The notes beneath the pieces were generated by a model. It made no database searches, had not been told where the DNA came from, and was given only the letters and a program-made list of their open reading frames with translations. The translations under genes were made by a program, and so were the position numbers. From assembly GCA_016185365.1 (NCBI GenBank), contig JACPNP010000050.1:1-41722 (forward strand): a DNA stretch of 41,722 bases. The letters run 5' to 3'. This stretch comes from Terriglobales bacterium. Lineage in GTDB: Bacteria > Acidobacteriota > Terriglobia > Terriglobales > Acidobacteriaceae. Each line of letters opens with the position of its first letter. The first letter of the stretch is position 1. Shown piece after piece: positions 1 to 7,926 of the stretch.

Positions 1-2969
1 AAGGCCAGGGCGCGGTCCTCGTACTCCACGCGATAGCCGGCCTGGAGCAGGCTCATGGTGAGGTCGGCGTCCTCGGCGACGGTGTCACTGGGATAGCCGC
101 CGACCGCGCGCACGGCGCTTGTGCGCCACGCGCCGATGGCGCCGGGCACCACGCTGACCGCACCCATCGCGTTCAGCGCGCGCCGCTCGAAGTTCTGGCT
201 GGTGATGTACTCCAGCGCCTGCCAGCGGGTCCATACGTTCACCCGGTTGCCGACCTTGGCGTTGCCGGCGATGGCCCCGATGCGCGCATCCGCGAATTGC
301 GTCACCAGATAGGCGGCGGCGTCCGGGTGGATGACGGTGTCCGCGTCGATGGCGACGAAGATCTCTTCGGTCACGTGCCCGAGTCCGAAGTTGGCGGCGG
401 CGGCCTTGCCCCCATTGGGCTTGGTCAGGGCCGCGACCTTGCCGGCGGCGATCTCCGCGGCGAACTCGCGCCGGACAACTTCGAAGGTCTGGTCGGTGGA
501 GCCATCGTCGATCACGATGACACGCAGCCGCGGATACGTGGACGCCAGCGCGGCCCGCACCGTGTGGGCGATCACCTTCTCTTCGTTGAACGCCGGGACC
601 AGCACCGCAACTTCAGGCTGAAATCCCGGCGAAGCGGGCTGCTTTCCACGACGGCGGATGCGGTCCACCAATGCGCCGGTGCCGACGGTGAGCAGGCGGC
701 CGGTCATCAGGAAGTCGCCTACGAAGAAGACCAACGTGATGGCGAGGATGGCGAAGCGGAAGAGATCGAAGGCGATGCTGTCCACGATGGCCATGGCGCG
801 CTCGCCGGTGGTGATGGCGGGCATCACTTCGGCGCGGGTTTTGCCTAAAAGCGTGGAGACCGGCACCAGTTCGTAACCGTTGCGGCGCAGCGTATCGATG
901 ATGACGGGCAGCGCGGCCACGGTGCGCGCGCGGTCGCCGCCGCCATCGTGCATCAGCAAGATGCTGTGGGCCAGGCCGCGGCGCTTGTTGTCCGCGATCT
1001 GGGTAAGGATGTCATCGGCCATCTCCTGCGGCGAGCGCACCACGTCCTCGCGCCAGTCGTTGGTGTCGAGCTTGTTGCCCACGGTGATATAGCCACGCTC
1101 TTCCACGCGCTCCAGCGGACGGACCTCGTCGCCGGTATCGGGCTCCTGATCGATGGAGTACGGCGGGCGGAAGTAGACCGGTTTCACGCCCAGGCGCGCG
1201 GCCAGCAAACGCTCGGTGAGATTCAGTTCCAGATCCATGTAGCGCCGGCCGATGTTGGCGATGTTGGGATGGGTGAAGGTGTGATTGCCGAGCTCATGTC
1301 CTTCGTCAAACATGCGGCGGAGCACCGCGGGATCTTTCCCCGCCTGGATGCCGATGACGAAGAACGTCCCCTTCACGTTCTCCTGCTTGAGCACGTCAAG
1401 GACCTTCGGCGTCCACTTGGGATCGGGGCCATCATCGAAGGTGAGCGCGATCTGCTTGTCCGAGGCCCCATAGCGCGCGATCTGATACGGCATGGGCAAC
1501 TCGGTCATGGTCTCGCCGTCGAACATATTGGTGTCGGCGTCGAAGGATACGGTGCGCTCGCCGGGCTTGGGCCGGCCCATCACGCGCAGGACCTCCCCAT
1601 CGCCTTCATAGGCGATGTCCGGGCCGGCGGGCACGGCGCGCAGATGCTCGGCGGCCTGCGGGTTGTCGGGATCGTCCCAGATGGCCCAAAGGCTGCGGTC
1701 TTCGCCGCCCAGGCGCCACAACGCGAACCGGTTCACGCCCAGCGCATGGGCGGCGCGCATCTGATTGGCGGCGGTGACGGCGTCAAGCAGATAGACGTCG
1801 TGCCGCACGCTGTCATTCTCGATATAGGAAAAATGGGGACTCAGCGTGTCAGAGTCGAAGTCGACGGTCTCGTCGGATTCGCGGGCGTGCAGCCAGGCTT
1901 CCTGCACGGTGTTGGCGTCCACACGCGTGACCTTGCCTTTGTCCTTGCCGGGACCGAGCTGCGTGTACCAGTCATAGGCGTAATTGCCGATGGCGCACAT
2001 CACCTTTTCGCGGGGCACGACCTTCAGCGCATCGCTCAGATTGCGCGTGAACCACTCCTGCGCCGCCACCGGGCCGGGGCCGGTGTTCTGATTGTGCTGG
2101 TCGTAATTCATCAGGATGAGGCCGTCGAGGTCGGTTGCGAGCGCCGCGAAGTCAAAGTCCTTGTTCTCCGGCGGGACGTTGGTATAGAGCTTGAGGCCGC
2201 GGGGCGCGAAATCGCCCTTGAGTTCATGGATCAGCGCCAAAAGGCCGGGCTGCGCCGGGTAAGGGACTTCTTCAAAGTCAAGATTGATACCGGCGTAGTG
2301 GTCGGAATCCATCAACTGCATGATCTCGCGGCGGAAGCGCTGCCGCGCGGCGGGGTCCATGAGGAATGTGCCGACCTCGTCCACCCAGCGGTTCGAGGTG
2401 GGATCGAAGTTGCTGACCATGGGCATGACCAGCATGTCCTCATTCTCAGACTTGAGGAAGGACATGACTTTCTCATCCGGCGGAACGACCGCTCCGTTGG
2501 CGATCACCGCGTTCATCTGTCCGTTGGCGGGGTTGTAGCTCTGCAGATGGCCATCGGACGAGATGACGTGCAGCCACTCCGGAAAGAGGATGTCGATCTG
2601 GTTGTGATACTCCTTCAACGCGGCAAAGCTGGTGGCTTCCCAGACTACGTAAAACGCGGCCCGTACTCCTGGGCCAAGGCTGCCGGGACGGGTGGCGACG
2701 GACTGCCGCTTCTGCTTGCGCGCCTGGCGCTTTTTTTCATTGGCGGCCTGGCGCACGCTCTGGTGCCGCTGCTTCTCGTTCTCACGAATGGCGCGATAGG
2801 GTCGCGCCGGTTCCGGCAGCAGCAGGCTGGGCAGATTTCCGACGCGGACGACAGACACCACGAACAGCAGGACCACCAGCGTGATGAGCACACCGGTAGC
2901 GTCCAGCATCAGGCGCATGCGGCGCCAGCGCTTGCCTTCCGGGTCGAGAAAGATCTGCGGTGAGGACAT
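1..2969 (-). CDS. GH18-like / NodB deacetylase / GT2 glycosyltransferase fusion (3' end outside window)
   Basis: About 989 residues are visible; the C-terminus runs off the left edge. Seen in order: N-terminal TM segment (about 15-40); a YaaH/GH18-like (beta/alpha)8 domain (about 110-420) with the motif INLDFEE and later LILMNYDQ; a NodB/CE4 domain (about 505-700) with TFDDGPD, HTFTHP, FRPPY and LMHDGGG; two or so TM segments (about 725-765); a GT2 domain (from about 785) with LVPAFNEE, IDDGSTD, DAD and EDADLT. The QxxRW motif of processive synthases would lie beyond the edge. Known: GT2 proteins of this kind polymerise beta-linked amino sugars, NodB domains remove N-acetyl groups, and GH18-like domains bind or cut such chains. 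Inference: one inner-membrane protein that synthesises and edits an exported N-acetylglucosamine-type polysaccharide, comparable to PgaC plus PgaB. The ATG start at 2969 has no obvious ribosome site. It diverges from the next gene by 37 bp. Confidence 0.85.
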   Translation of the reverse strand, partial: MSSPQIFLDPEGKRWRRMRLMLDATGVLITLVVLLFVVSVVRVGNLPSLLLPEPARPYRAIRENEKQRHQSVRQAANEKKRQARKQKRQSVATRPGSLGPGVRAAFYVVWEATSFAALKEYHNQIDILFPEWLHVISSDGHLQSYNPANGQMNAVIANGAVVPPDEKVMSFLKSENEDMLVMPMVSNFDPTSNRWVDEVGTFLMDPAARQRFRREIMQLMDSDHYAGINLDFEEVPYPAQPGLLALIHELKGDFAPRGLKLYTNVPPENKDFDFAALATDLDGLILMNYDQHNQNTGPGPVAAQEWFTRNLSDALKVVPREKVMCAIGNYAYDWYTQLGPGKDKGKVTRVDANTVQEAWLHARESDETVDFDSDTLSPHFSYIENDSVRHDVYLLDAVTAANQMRAAHALGVNRFALWRLGGEDRSLWAIWDDPDNPQAAEHLRAVPAGPDIAYEGDGEVLRVMGRPKPGERTVSFDADTNMFDGETMTELPMPYQIARYGASDKQIALTFDDGPDPKWTPKVLDVLKQENVKGTFFVIGIQAGKDPAVLRRMFDEGHELGNHTFTHPNIANIGRRYMDLELNLTERLLAARLGVKPVYFRPPYSIDQEPDTGDEVRPLERVEERGYITVGNKLDTNDWREDVVRSPQEMADDILTQIADNKRRGLAHSILLMHDGGGDRARTVAALPVIIDTLRRNGYELVPVSTLLGKTRAEVMPAITTGERAMAIVDSIAFDLFRFAILAITLVFFVGDFLMTGRLLTVGTGALVDRIRRRGKQPASPGFQPEVAVLVPAFNEEKVIAHTVRAALASTYPRLRVIVIDDGSTDQTFEVVRREFAAEIAAGKVAALTKPNGGKAAAANFGLGHVTEEIFVAIDADTVIHPDAAAYLVTQFADARIGAIAGNAKVGNRVNVWTRWQALEYITSQNFERRALNAMGAVSVVPGAIGAWRTSAVRAVGGYPSDTVAEDADLTMSLLQAGYRVEYEDRALA

Positions 2970-3006
2970 GAAGGAGACGACCCACTCATCGTAGGATGTG
3001 GAAAGG

Positions 3007-4443
3007 ATGGGGTCAAACGGCGGGTGGCGAGAATTTTTGGCCACAGCTTTTCAGATAAACTTGGGCGTGCTTCGCCGATATCCGCGCATCTTCCTGTACG
3101 GCACGCTTGCGGCCATCTGCCTGCGCCTGGCGTTCATCGTTTACTTCAGCCGCATCATCTTCGATTCGCTGGTGTACTCCGACATTGCGCTGAACTGGCT
3201 GCATCACGGGGTATTCGGGTTGACCGAGAGAGGCGTGCCGGTCCCGACGTACATCCGGCTGCCGGGGTATCCGGCATTCCTGGCCGCGGTATTTGCCATC
3301 CGCGGACCGGGAAGTTTCCTGGCGGTATTCGTGATCCAACTCATTGCGGATGTGGGCACTTGTTTCGCCGTGGCCGGGACCGCGGAAGAGTTGGCAGGGG
3401 GAGCGCGGAACAGTAAAGCGGCGCCGGCGGCGTTTTTGGCGGCGGCGTTGTGTCCGTTCACGGCCAACTATGTGGCCCTGGCGCTGACGGAAACGTTTGC
3501 GATTTTTTTTGCGGCGCTGGCGATGCTGGCCGCAGTAAAGGCCATTCGCACAATGGAGGCGGGGCGAGTCGAAATACGGCAGTGGTCGGCGTGTGGGGCG
3601 GCGTTGGCGGCTGGGATCCTGCTGCGTCCGGATGGCGGGATCTTGTTGGGCGCGCTGGGGGTCTATCTGGGGTATCGGCTCGTTCCTGATCGGAATCGCA
3701 AGCAAGTCATTGCCGCCGGAGTGCTTACGGCAAGCATTGCGCTGGCGCCGTTGGTCCCGTGGACGACCCGCAACTGGCGCGTGTTCCACGAATTCCAGCC
3801 ACTAGCGCCGCGCTATGCCAACGCGCCCGGAGAATTCGTACCACGAGGATTCAACCGTTGGATGAAGACCTGGATCGTGGATTACGTCTCGGTGGAAGAG
3901 ATCTATTGGAACGTGCCGCCGGAGACTCCGGAGGAGTGGCCACAGGTCAGAGATCTTCCTTCACGGGCGTTTGATTCTGGGGCGGAACGCGCCGAAGTCG
4001 AGAAGTTGTTTGCACAGATCGATGAAGAGGGCGATGTCTCTCCGGCGACGGATGCGCGCTTCGCCGTACTGGCAGCGGCGCGGATCCAGCGGCATCCGAT
4101 GCGTTATTACGTGGCGCTTCCGGTGATGCGCATCCTGGACATGTGGCTGCGCCCGCGCACGGAGATGCTGCCGCTGGGGCAACGGTGGTGGGAGTTTGAA
4201 GATGTGCGGGAATCGGCGCTGTCGTTGGGATTTGTGGCGCTCAATCTTTTTCTTCTGATCGCGGCGGCGTATGGGATATGGAGTTTGCGAGGTGTGCCGG
4301 GAGTCGGGCTGTTGCTCGCGTATGTCGTGCTGCGATCTTTGTTTCTGGGGACATTGGAGAATCCGGAGCCGCGATACACGCTGGAGTGCTTCCCGGCTGT
4401 GCTGGCGCTGGCGGGGTGCGCGCTCCGAAGAGGTAAACATTAG
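3007..4443 (+). CDS. GT39/ArnT-like multi-TM glycosyltransferase
   Basis: About 478 residues and around ten hydrophobic segments. The first loop after TM1 carries DSLVYSDIALNWLHHG and then PTYIRLPGYPAFLA, the layout of the first periplasmic loop of PMT/ArnT/GT39 enzymes, where an acidic residue is catalytic. Known: these enzymes move a sugar from a polyprenyl-phosphate donor to a protein, lipid or glycan on the outer face of the membrane. Acceptor and sugar cannot be read from the sequence. The start is uncertain: ATG 3007 has AGGA ten bases upstream and is preferred over GTG 2998. It is divergent from the polysaccharide synthase fusion, which suggests a shared envelope-glycan theme. Confidence 0.75.
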   Translation: MGSNGGWREFLATAFQINLGVLRRYPRIFLYGTLAAICLRLAFIVYFSRIIFDSLVYSDIALNWLHHGVFGLTERGVPVPTYIRLPGYPAFLAAVFAIRGPGSFLAVFVIQLIADVGTCFAVAGTAEELAGGARNSKAAPAAFLAAALCPFTANYVALALTETFAIFFAALAMLAAVKAIRTMEAGRVEIRQWSACGAALAAGILLRPDGGILLGALGVYLGYRLVPDRNRKQVIAAGVLTASIALAPLVPWTTRNWRVFHEFQPLAPRYANAPGEFVPRGFNRWMKTWIVDYVSVEEIYWNVPPETPEEWPQVRDLPSRAFDSGAERAEVEKLFAQIDEEGDVSPATDARFAVLAAARIQRHPMRYYVALPVMRILDMWLRPRTEMLPLGQRWWEFEDVRESALSLGFVALNLFLLIAAAYGIWSLRGVPGVGLLLAYVVLRSLFLGTLENPEPRYTLECFPAVLALAGCALRRGKH

Positions 4444-4450
4444 TTCAGTC

Positions 4451-4532
4451 GTCCCTACGGGACTCTATTTGCTTCCACTTCCTACCCCGCGCTGAAGCGC
4501 GGGGCTAATGACATTCCGCCGCTACGCGGCGG
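4451..4532. repeat. Three-hairpin dispersed repeat, copy 1
   Basis: Three short palindromes in fixed order: GTCCC-TAC-GGGAC (4451-4463), CCCCGCGCTGAAGCGCGGGG (4485-4504) and CCGCCGC-TAC-GCGGCGG (4516-4532), joined by spacers that include GGGCTAATG. The same order and spacers, with compensatory stem changes, recur at 18931-19017. The first palindrome starts 8 bases after the stop of the preceding gene. Confidence 0.85.
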
Positions 4533-4620
4533 TGTGGAACCGTGCTTCCATGTGGTGTGGAACCTTGTTTCAATGTGGTGTGGAACCGTGCTTCAAGGTG
4601 TGGAACCGTGCTTCAACGAG
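4533..4620. repeat. Four tandem units of 20-23 bp
   Basis: Four head-to-tail copies of a unit based on TGTGGAACCGTGCTTCAA start at 4533, 4556, 4579 and 4599. Units two to four differ from the first by a few substitutions and a 3-base length change. No coding sense was found across them. Confidence 0.9.
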
Positions 4621-4666
4621 TGTTCCGGCAAGGCCAAACTTTGCCGACGAGTCGGAGATTCTGGTT

Positions 4667-4797
4667 CACTCTCGCCGCACAGACGGGGGCCCTACGACTC
4701 CGCTCAGGGCAGGCTTCTGTGCCACCCTTTTCACTCACCGGACAGCCGGGGGGCCCTTCGACTCCGCTCAGGGCAGGCTTCCGTGACACCCTGTTCC
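4667..4797. repeat. Two tandem copies of a ~65-bp unit
   Basis: Two adjacent units share the core CGACTCCGCTCAGGGCAGGC (at 4695 and 4760) and imperfect flanks on both sides. With the two preceding features this fills most of the 364-bp gap 4444-4807; no gene is seen in that gap. A related motif, TTCGACTGCGCTCAGCGC, occurs near 37140-37156. Confidence 0.85.
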
Positions 4798-4807
4798 TGT
4801 GACCGCC

Positions 4808-5028
4808 TACGGCCGGTCGCTCATGCGGAACTGGGTGCGGAAGTGTTCGGAGAGCAGGCTGATGGCGTCGCGGTTGGCGCGGGGCCCGGTCTTGGCCAGG
4901 TAGCTAATGGCGTGGGCGAGGAGCTGCTGGCCGGCGACGAAGCGGCTGTCACCCAAGTTGCGGCTCTTGCGTGACTTGGGATCGGGCAGCTTCGGGATGG
5001 TCAACAATTTGGACGTCTGTCGGGCCAT
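4808..5028 (-). CDS. Small conserved-type hypothetical protein, 73 aa
   Basis: 73 residues, basic at the N-terminus (SKLLTIPKLPDPKSRKSRN), then a helical stretch (FVAGQQLLAHAISYLAKTGPRANRDAISLLSEHFRTQF, described here as two amphipathic helices around residues 30-68). No signal peptide or TM segment. The start is supported by GGAGG four bases before the ATG. I do not recognise a family. It lies 62 bp after the LolA-like gene on the same strand and could be its last co-transcribed partner. Confidence 0.6.
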
Positions 5029-5090
5029 GCTGCCTCCGCGGGATGTGTATGCTACCGCCGAACCAGAGACGTGAGAAGCGGAATCCCGCC

Positions 5091-5900
5091 CTATTGCGGG
5101 CGGACGTATTTCGTCTTAGGCGTGGTCTTCAGCTTGAAGACCTCGTCTGAGATCTTTTCGTTCACCTTGATGTTGCGGTAGTACGCGTTGCGATAGTCGC
5201 CGGCGGGCTCGAAGAACTGCTGCTTCACGCTGATGTCGCGCGCGGTGTCCACCCATAGGACGATACGGCTGAATGTGTTCTTAAGTTTCGGCGACTTTGG
5301 GACCAACTCAAGCTTGGCGGCCTTGACACCTTCCACCGTCTCCATGCCCAGCAGCTTCACCTCATAGGACTTGGGAAGATCGTGGCCGCGTCCGCCGAAG
5401 CCCAGCACCAGAAAGCTCTCAACGTCAGCCTTGCGGTTGGCGGTGTCATACTCGGTCACCTGGTCGATACGCGGCTGGTAGAAGCGCACCTTGCCTTCGG
5501 TATAGACAAGGAACTTCTTGTCCGGCACCACGACCTCGGCGGCCATGTGCGTGTCTTTCTCGTGGCGGACGAAGTAGACCTTGCCCTTCTGCTCGTCGGT
5601 CTCATTGACCACAAGCTGGTACTGCTCCCAGACAAAATCGGCCTCGGCACTGCGGAAGTTGGCGGCGGAGGCGTCCATCTGGTCGAGCACGGCTTCGAGC
5701 GTGGCGGCGTTGTCCGGCACCGGCGCGGGCGCGGGAGGAGCGGCCGGCGCGGCCTCCGTGGTGGCGGGAGTACTCGCAGGGACCGCTGATTTTTTTGGCG
5801 CACTCTTGGCGCTCTTCTTTGTGCTGCTTTGCGCCGCGGCGGACAGCGAGATCATCGCTATGAACGCCGCCAGCGTCAGGATCGCGGATTTCCGTCTCAA
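5091..5900 (-). CDS. LolA-like periplasmic lipoprotein carrier family protein
   Basis: 269 residues. An N-terminal signal peptide (about 1-23, ending SLSAAAQS) is followed by a Lys/Ala/Pro-rich linker (24-65) and then a LolA-type beta-sheet domain (about 68-269) with features such as FRSAEADFVWEQYQ, FYQPRIDQVTEYD, and ISVKQQFFEPAGDYRNAYYRNIKVN. Known: LolA-fold proteins carry lipids or lipoproteins across the periplasm; many paralogues have unknown cargo. The long disordered linker is unusual for canonical LolA, so I call family only. TTG 5900 is the likely start because it opens directly onto the signal peptide and has a purine-rich GGGAAG just upstream. Confidence 0.75.
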   Translation of the reverse strand: MRRKSAILTLAAFIAMISLSAAAQSSTKKSAKSAPKKSAVPASTPATTEAAPAAPPAPAPVPDNAATLEAVLDQMDASAANFRSAEADFVWEQYQLVVNETDEQKGKVYFVRHEKDTHMAAEVVVPDKKFLVYTEGKVRFYQPRIDQVTEYDTANRKADVESFLVLGFGGRGHDLPKSYEVKLLGMETVEGVKAAKLELVPKSPKLKNTFSRIVLWVDTARDISVKQQFFEPAGDYRNAYYRNIKVNEKISDEVFKLKTTPKTKYVRPQ

Positions 5901-5910
5901 TTCGCTTCCC

Positions 5911-6279
5911 TTACCTTTGTGCCTTCACAAGATAGCCGGTGATGCTGCCCTTGGCATCCTTCACCGGCGTGATGTTCAGGATCTTCACTTCGCCCGAGAT
6001 GGGCTCGATCATGCGCAGCAGCGCAGCATCGAGCGCGGCGCCCTGCTTGTCGCCCACGGCGGCGGCATCGATCTGAAAGACCAGAGCGTCACCCTCGGCG
6101 GAATTAACGACCACACCGCTTGGATGCGGGAGACGCTCCGTGGGTTTGTCGCGGAAGTTGATGAATCGCGGCCCGACAAAGATGAACAGCAGGATGAGCG
6201 TGACCATCACGTCGTAATGCAGGCTGCCCCGGTCGTAGGTCCACCAGAAGTAGCCGCGAATGGTCTGCCAAATGTTCAA
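5911..6279 (-). CDS. Hypothetical one-TM membrane protein, 122 aa
   Basis: One TM segment (about residues 24-38, VMVTLILLFIFVGPRF) follows a short Trp-rich N-terminus (IWQTIRGYFWWTYDRG). The soluble part (about 45-122) ends in the motif KILNITPVKDAKGSITGY. No catalytic motif is visible and I do not recognise a named family. The start is TTG 6279; no in-frame ATG precedes the TM segment. It sits 10 bp upstream of the LolA-like gene and 54 bp after serS, so the three are probably co-transcribed. Confidence 0.6.
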   Translation of the reverse strand: MNIWQTIRGYFWWTYDRGSLHYDVMVTLILLFIFVGPRFINFRDKPTERLPHPSGVVVNSAEGDALVFQIDAAAVGDKQGAALDAALLRMIEPISGEVKILNITPVKDAKGSITGYLVKAQR

Positions 6280-6333
6280 GGATGGTTTCTCGTTCCTAGT
6301 CTCTCGTTTTCCGAGCCGAGCGACAATGCAAAA

Positions 6334-7623
6334 TTACTTTCTGGGCACGATGCGGTCTGTGCCCATGTATGGCCGCAGCGCCTCCGGGACCAACACGCTG
6401 CCATCGGCCTGTTGATAGTTCTCCAGGATCGCCAGCCAGGTGCGCCCGACCGCCAGGCCGCTGCCGTTGAGGGTGTGCACCAGTTCCGCCTTCTTGCCAC
6501 CTTCGCGTTTGAAGCGGATATTGGCACGGCGCGCCTGGAATGACTCGAAGTTCGAGCACGAGCTGATCTCACGGAAGAGCTGCTGCCCGGGCAGCCAGAC
6601 TTCGATGTCATAGGTCTTGGCGGAGCTGAAGCCCATGTCGCCGGTGCAAAGCGTGACCACGCGACAGTGCAGACCCAGCCGCTGCAAAATGTTCTCCGCA
6701 TCGTTCGTCAACTTCTCCAACTGGGCATAGGAATCCTCCGGGCGGCAGAACTTCACCAACTCCACCTTCTGGAACTGGTGCTGGCGGATGATGCCGCGCA
6801 CATCCTTGCCGTAGGACCCGGCCTCGCTGCGGAAGCAGGGCGTCCAAGCGGTGAGCGAAAGCGGCAGCCGTTTTTCTTCCAACGTCTCATCACGAAAAAG
6901 ATTGGTGACCGGCACTTCCGCGGTGGGGATCAAATACAGGTTCTGCTCGCCGTGCGGGACCTTGAACAGGTCGCTCTCGAACTTGGGCAACTGCCCGGTG
7001 CCGTACATGGAGTCGGCATTGACCAGGAACGGCGGCAGGACCTCGGTGTAGCCATGCTCGCGGGTGTGAACATCGAGCATGAAGTTGGCCAGCGCCCGCT
7101 CCAGCCGCGCACCCAGCTCCCAATAGACCGCGAAGCGCGCGCCGCTTAGCTTGGCCGCTCGCTCCAGATCGAGGATGCCGAGCTGCTCGCCCAACTCCCA
7201 GTGCGGCTTGGGCGCGAAAGTAAATTGCGGCGGCGCGCCCCAACGACGGACCTCGGCATTCTGTTCCGCGCTGTGCCCCACGGGAACTGAGTCGTGCGGG
7301 ATATTGGGGACGTTGATAAGGATGTTCTTCAACTGCGCATCGAAGTCCGCGGATTCTTTTTCCAACTGCTCGATCCGCTCGCGCATCTGCTTGGTCTGCT
7401 CGATCAGAGCGCCGGCGTCCTGGCCGGATTTCTTGAGCTTGGCCACGTCCTCGGACGCGCGGTTGCGCCGCGCCTTGAGCTGCTCGACCTCGGTGATGAC
7501 CTGGCGGCGGCGAGTGTCGACCGCCGTGAAGTCGCGCAGGATGGCGTCGGCATCCATGCCGCGCCGGCGCAGCTTCTCTGAGATGAGCGTGAGGTTGTCG
7601 CGCACGTAGCCGAGATCAAGCAT
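6334..7623 (-). CDS. serS: Seryl-tRNA synthetase
   Basis: 429 residues, the usual bacterial SerRS length. Charges tRNA-Ser (and tRNA-Sec) with serine in the cytoplasm. Seen: an N-terminal coiled-coil tRNA-binding arm (about 25-110); the [13 protein letters not shown] serine-site stretch; class II motif 2 ([20 protein letters not shown]); motif 3 ([16 protein letters not shown]). ATG 7623 is the natural start ([10 protein letters not shown]). A good sigma70-like promoter lies about 65-90 bp upstream. The role in making Ser-tRNA-Sec is worth noting because a candidate selenoprotein lies in this window. Confidence 0.98.
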   Translation of the reverse strand: MLDLGYVRDNLTLISEKLRRRGMDADAILRDFTAVDTRRRQVITEVEQLKARRNRASEDVAKLKKSGQDAGALIEQTKQMRERIEQLEKESADFDAQLKNILINVPNIPHDSVPVGHSAEQNAEVRRWGAPPQFTFAPKPHWELGEQLGILDLERAAKLSGARFAVYWELGARLERALANFMLDVHTREHGYTEVLPPFLVNADSMYGTGQLPKFESDLFKVPHGEQNLYLIPTAEVPVTNLFRDETLEEKRLPLSLTAWTPCFRSEAGSYGKDVRGIIRQHQFQKVELVKFCRPEDSYAQLEKLTNDAENILQRLGLHCRVVTLCTGDMGFSSAKTYDIEVWLPGQQLFREISSCSNFESFQARRANIRFKREGGKKAELVHTLNGSGLAVGRTWLAILENYQQADGSVLVPEALRPYMGTDRIVPRK

Positions 7624-7686
7624 GACCTTCTACTGTAAAGGATTCGGGTGATTGTGGGAAACGTTAAACGCACGGATGAACTCGGC

Positions 7687-7715
7687 TTCATACGCTCTAA
7701 AATATTCGTTATCAA
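7687..7715 (-). promoter_or_regulatory. Probable serS promoter
   Basis: On the minus strand TTGATA (7715-7710), a 17-base spacer, then TATGAA (7692-7687). A transcript would begin near 7680 and give a leader of about 57 nt. No T-box or other known leader element was recognised in it. Confidence 0.5.
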
Positions 7716-7729
7716 CAGGTTAGAGTGCC

Positions 7730-7830
7730 GTCCGCTGAAGCGGACTCAACAAACGACTCGCAATGTGCACCCGGCACTTACGTGCCAGGCTACAGAAGTG
7801 CCACCCTGCGGGCTCAAAATCACGAATCCC
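7730..7830. repeat. Hairpin-rich dispersed repeat in the serS/phosphatase gap
   Basis: GTCCGCTGAAGCGGAC (7730-7745), GGCAC-TTAC-GTGCC (7773-7786) and CCC-TGC-GGG (7804-7812) follow each other. The layout of a palindrome followed by GGCTA resembles the three-hairpin repeats at 4451 and 18935, so this may be a diverged member. The whole gap 7624-7926 holds no gene. Confidence 0.6.
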
Positions 7831-7926
7831 CAGGGGCCTTTCGACGCAATCCGACACGCGAAACTCTTCCCCTGATGCACAGTCGATTCATCACGGTTTC
7901 ACACGTGCAGCGGTACACTAATCAGG

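Noticed and set aside
948-2963. Long plus-strand open frame (671 codons)
   Set aside because: It is antisense to the GH18/NodB/GT2 gene, whose protein has clear domain motifs; the plus-strand product is His/Val/Gly-rich with no motif, as expected from the GC-skewed opposite frame.
4533-4620. Possible CRISPR array
   Set aside because: The four units are contiguous with no spacers and no cas genes are near.
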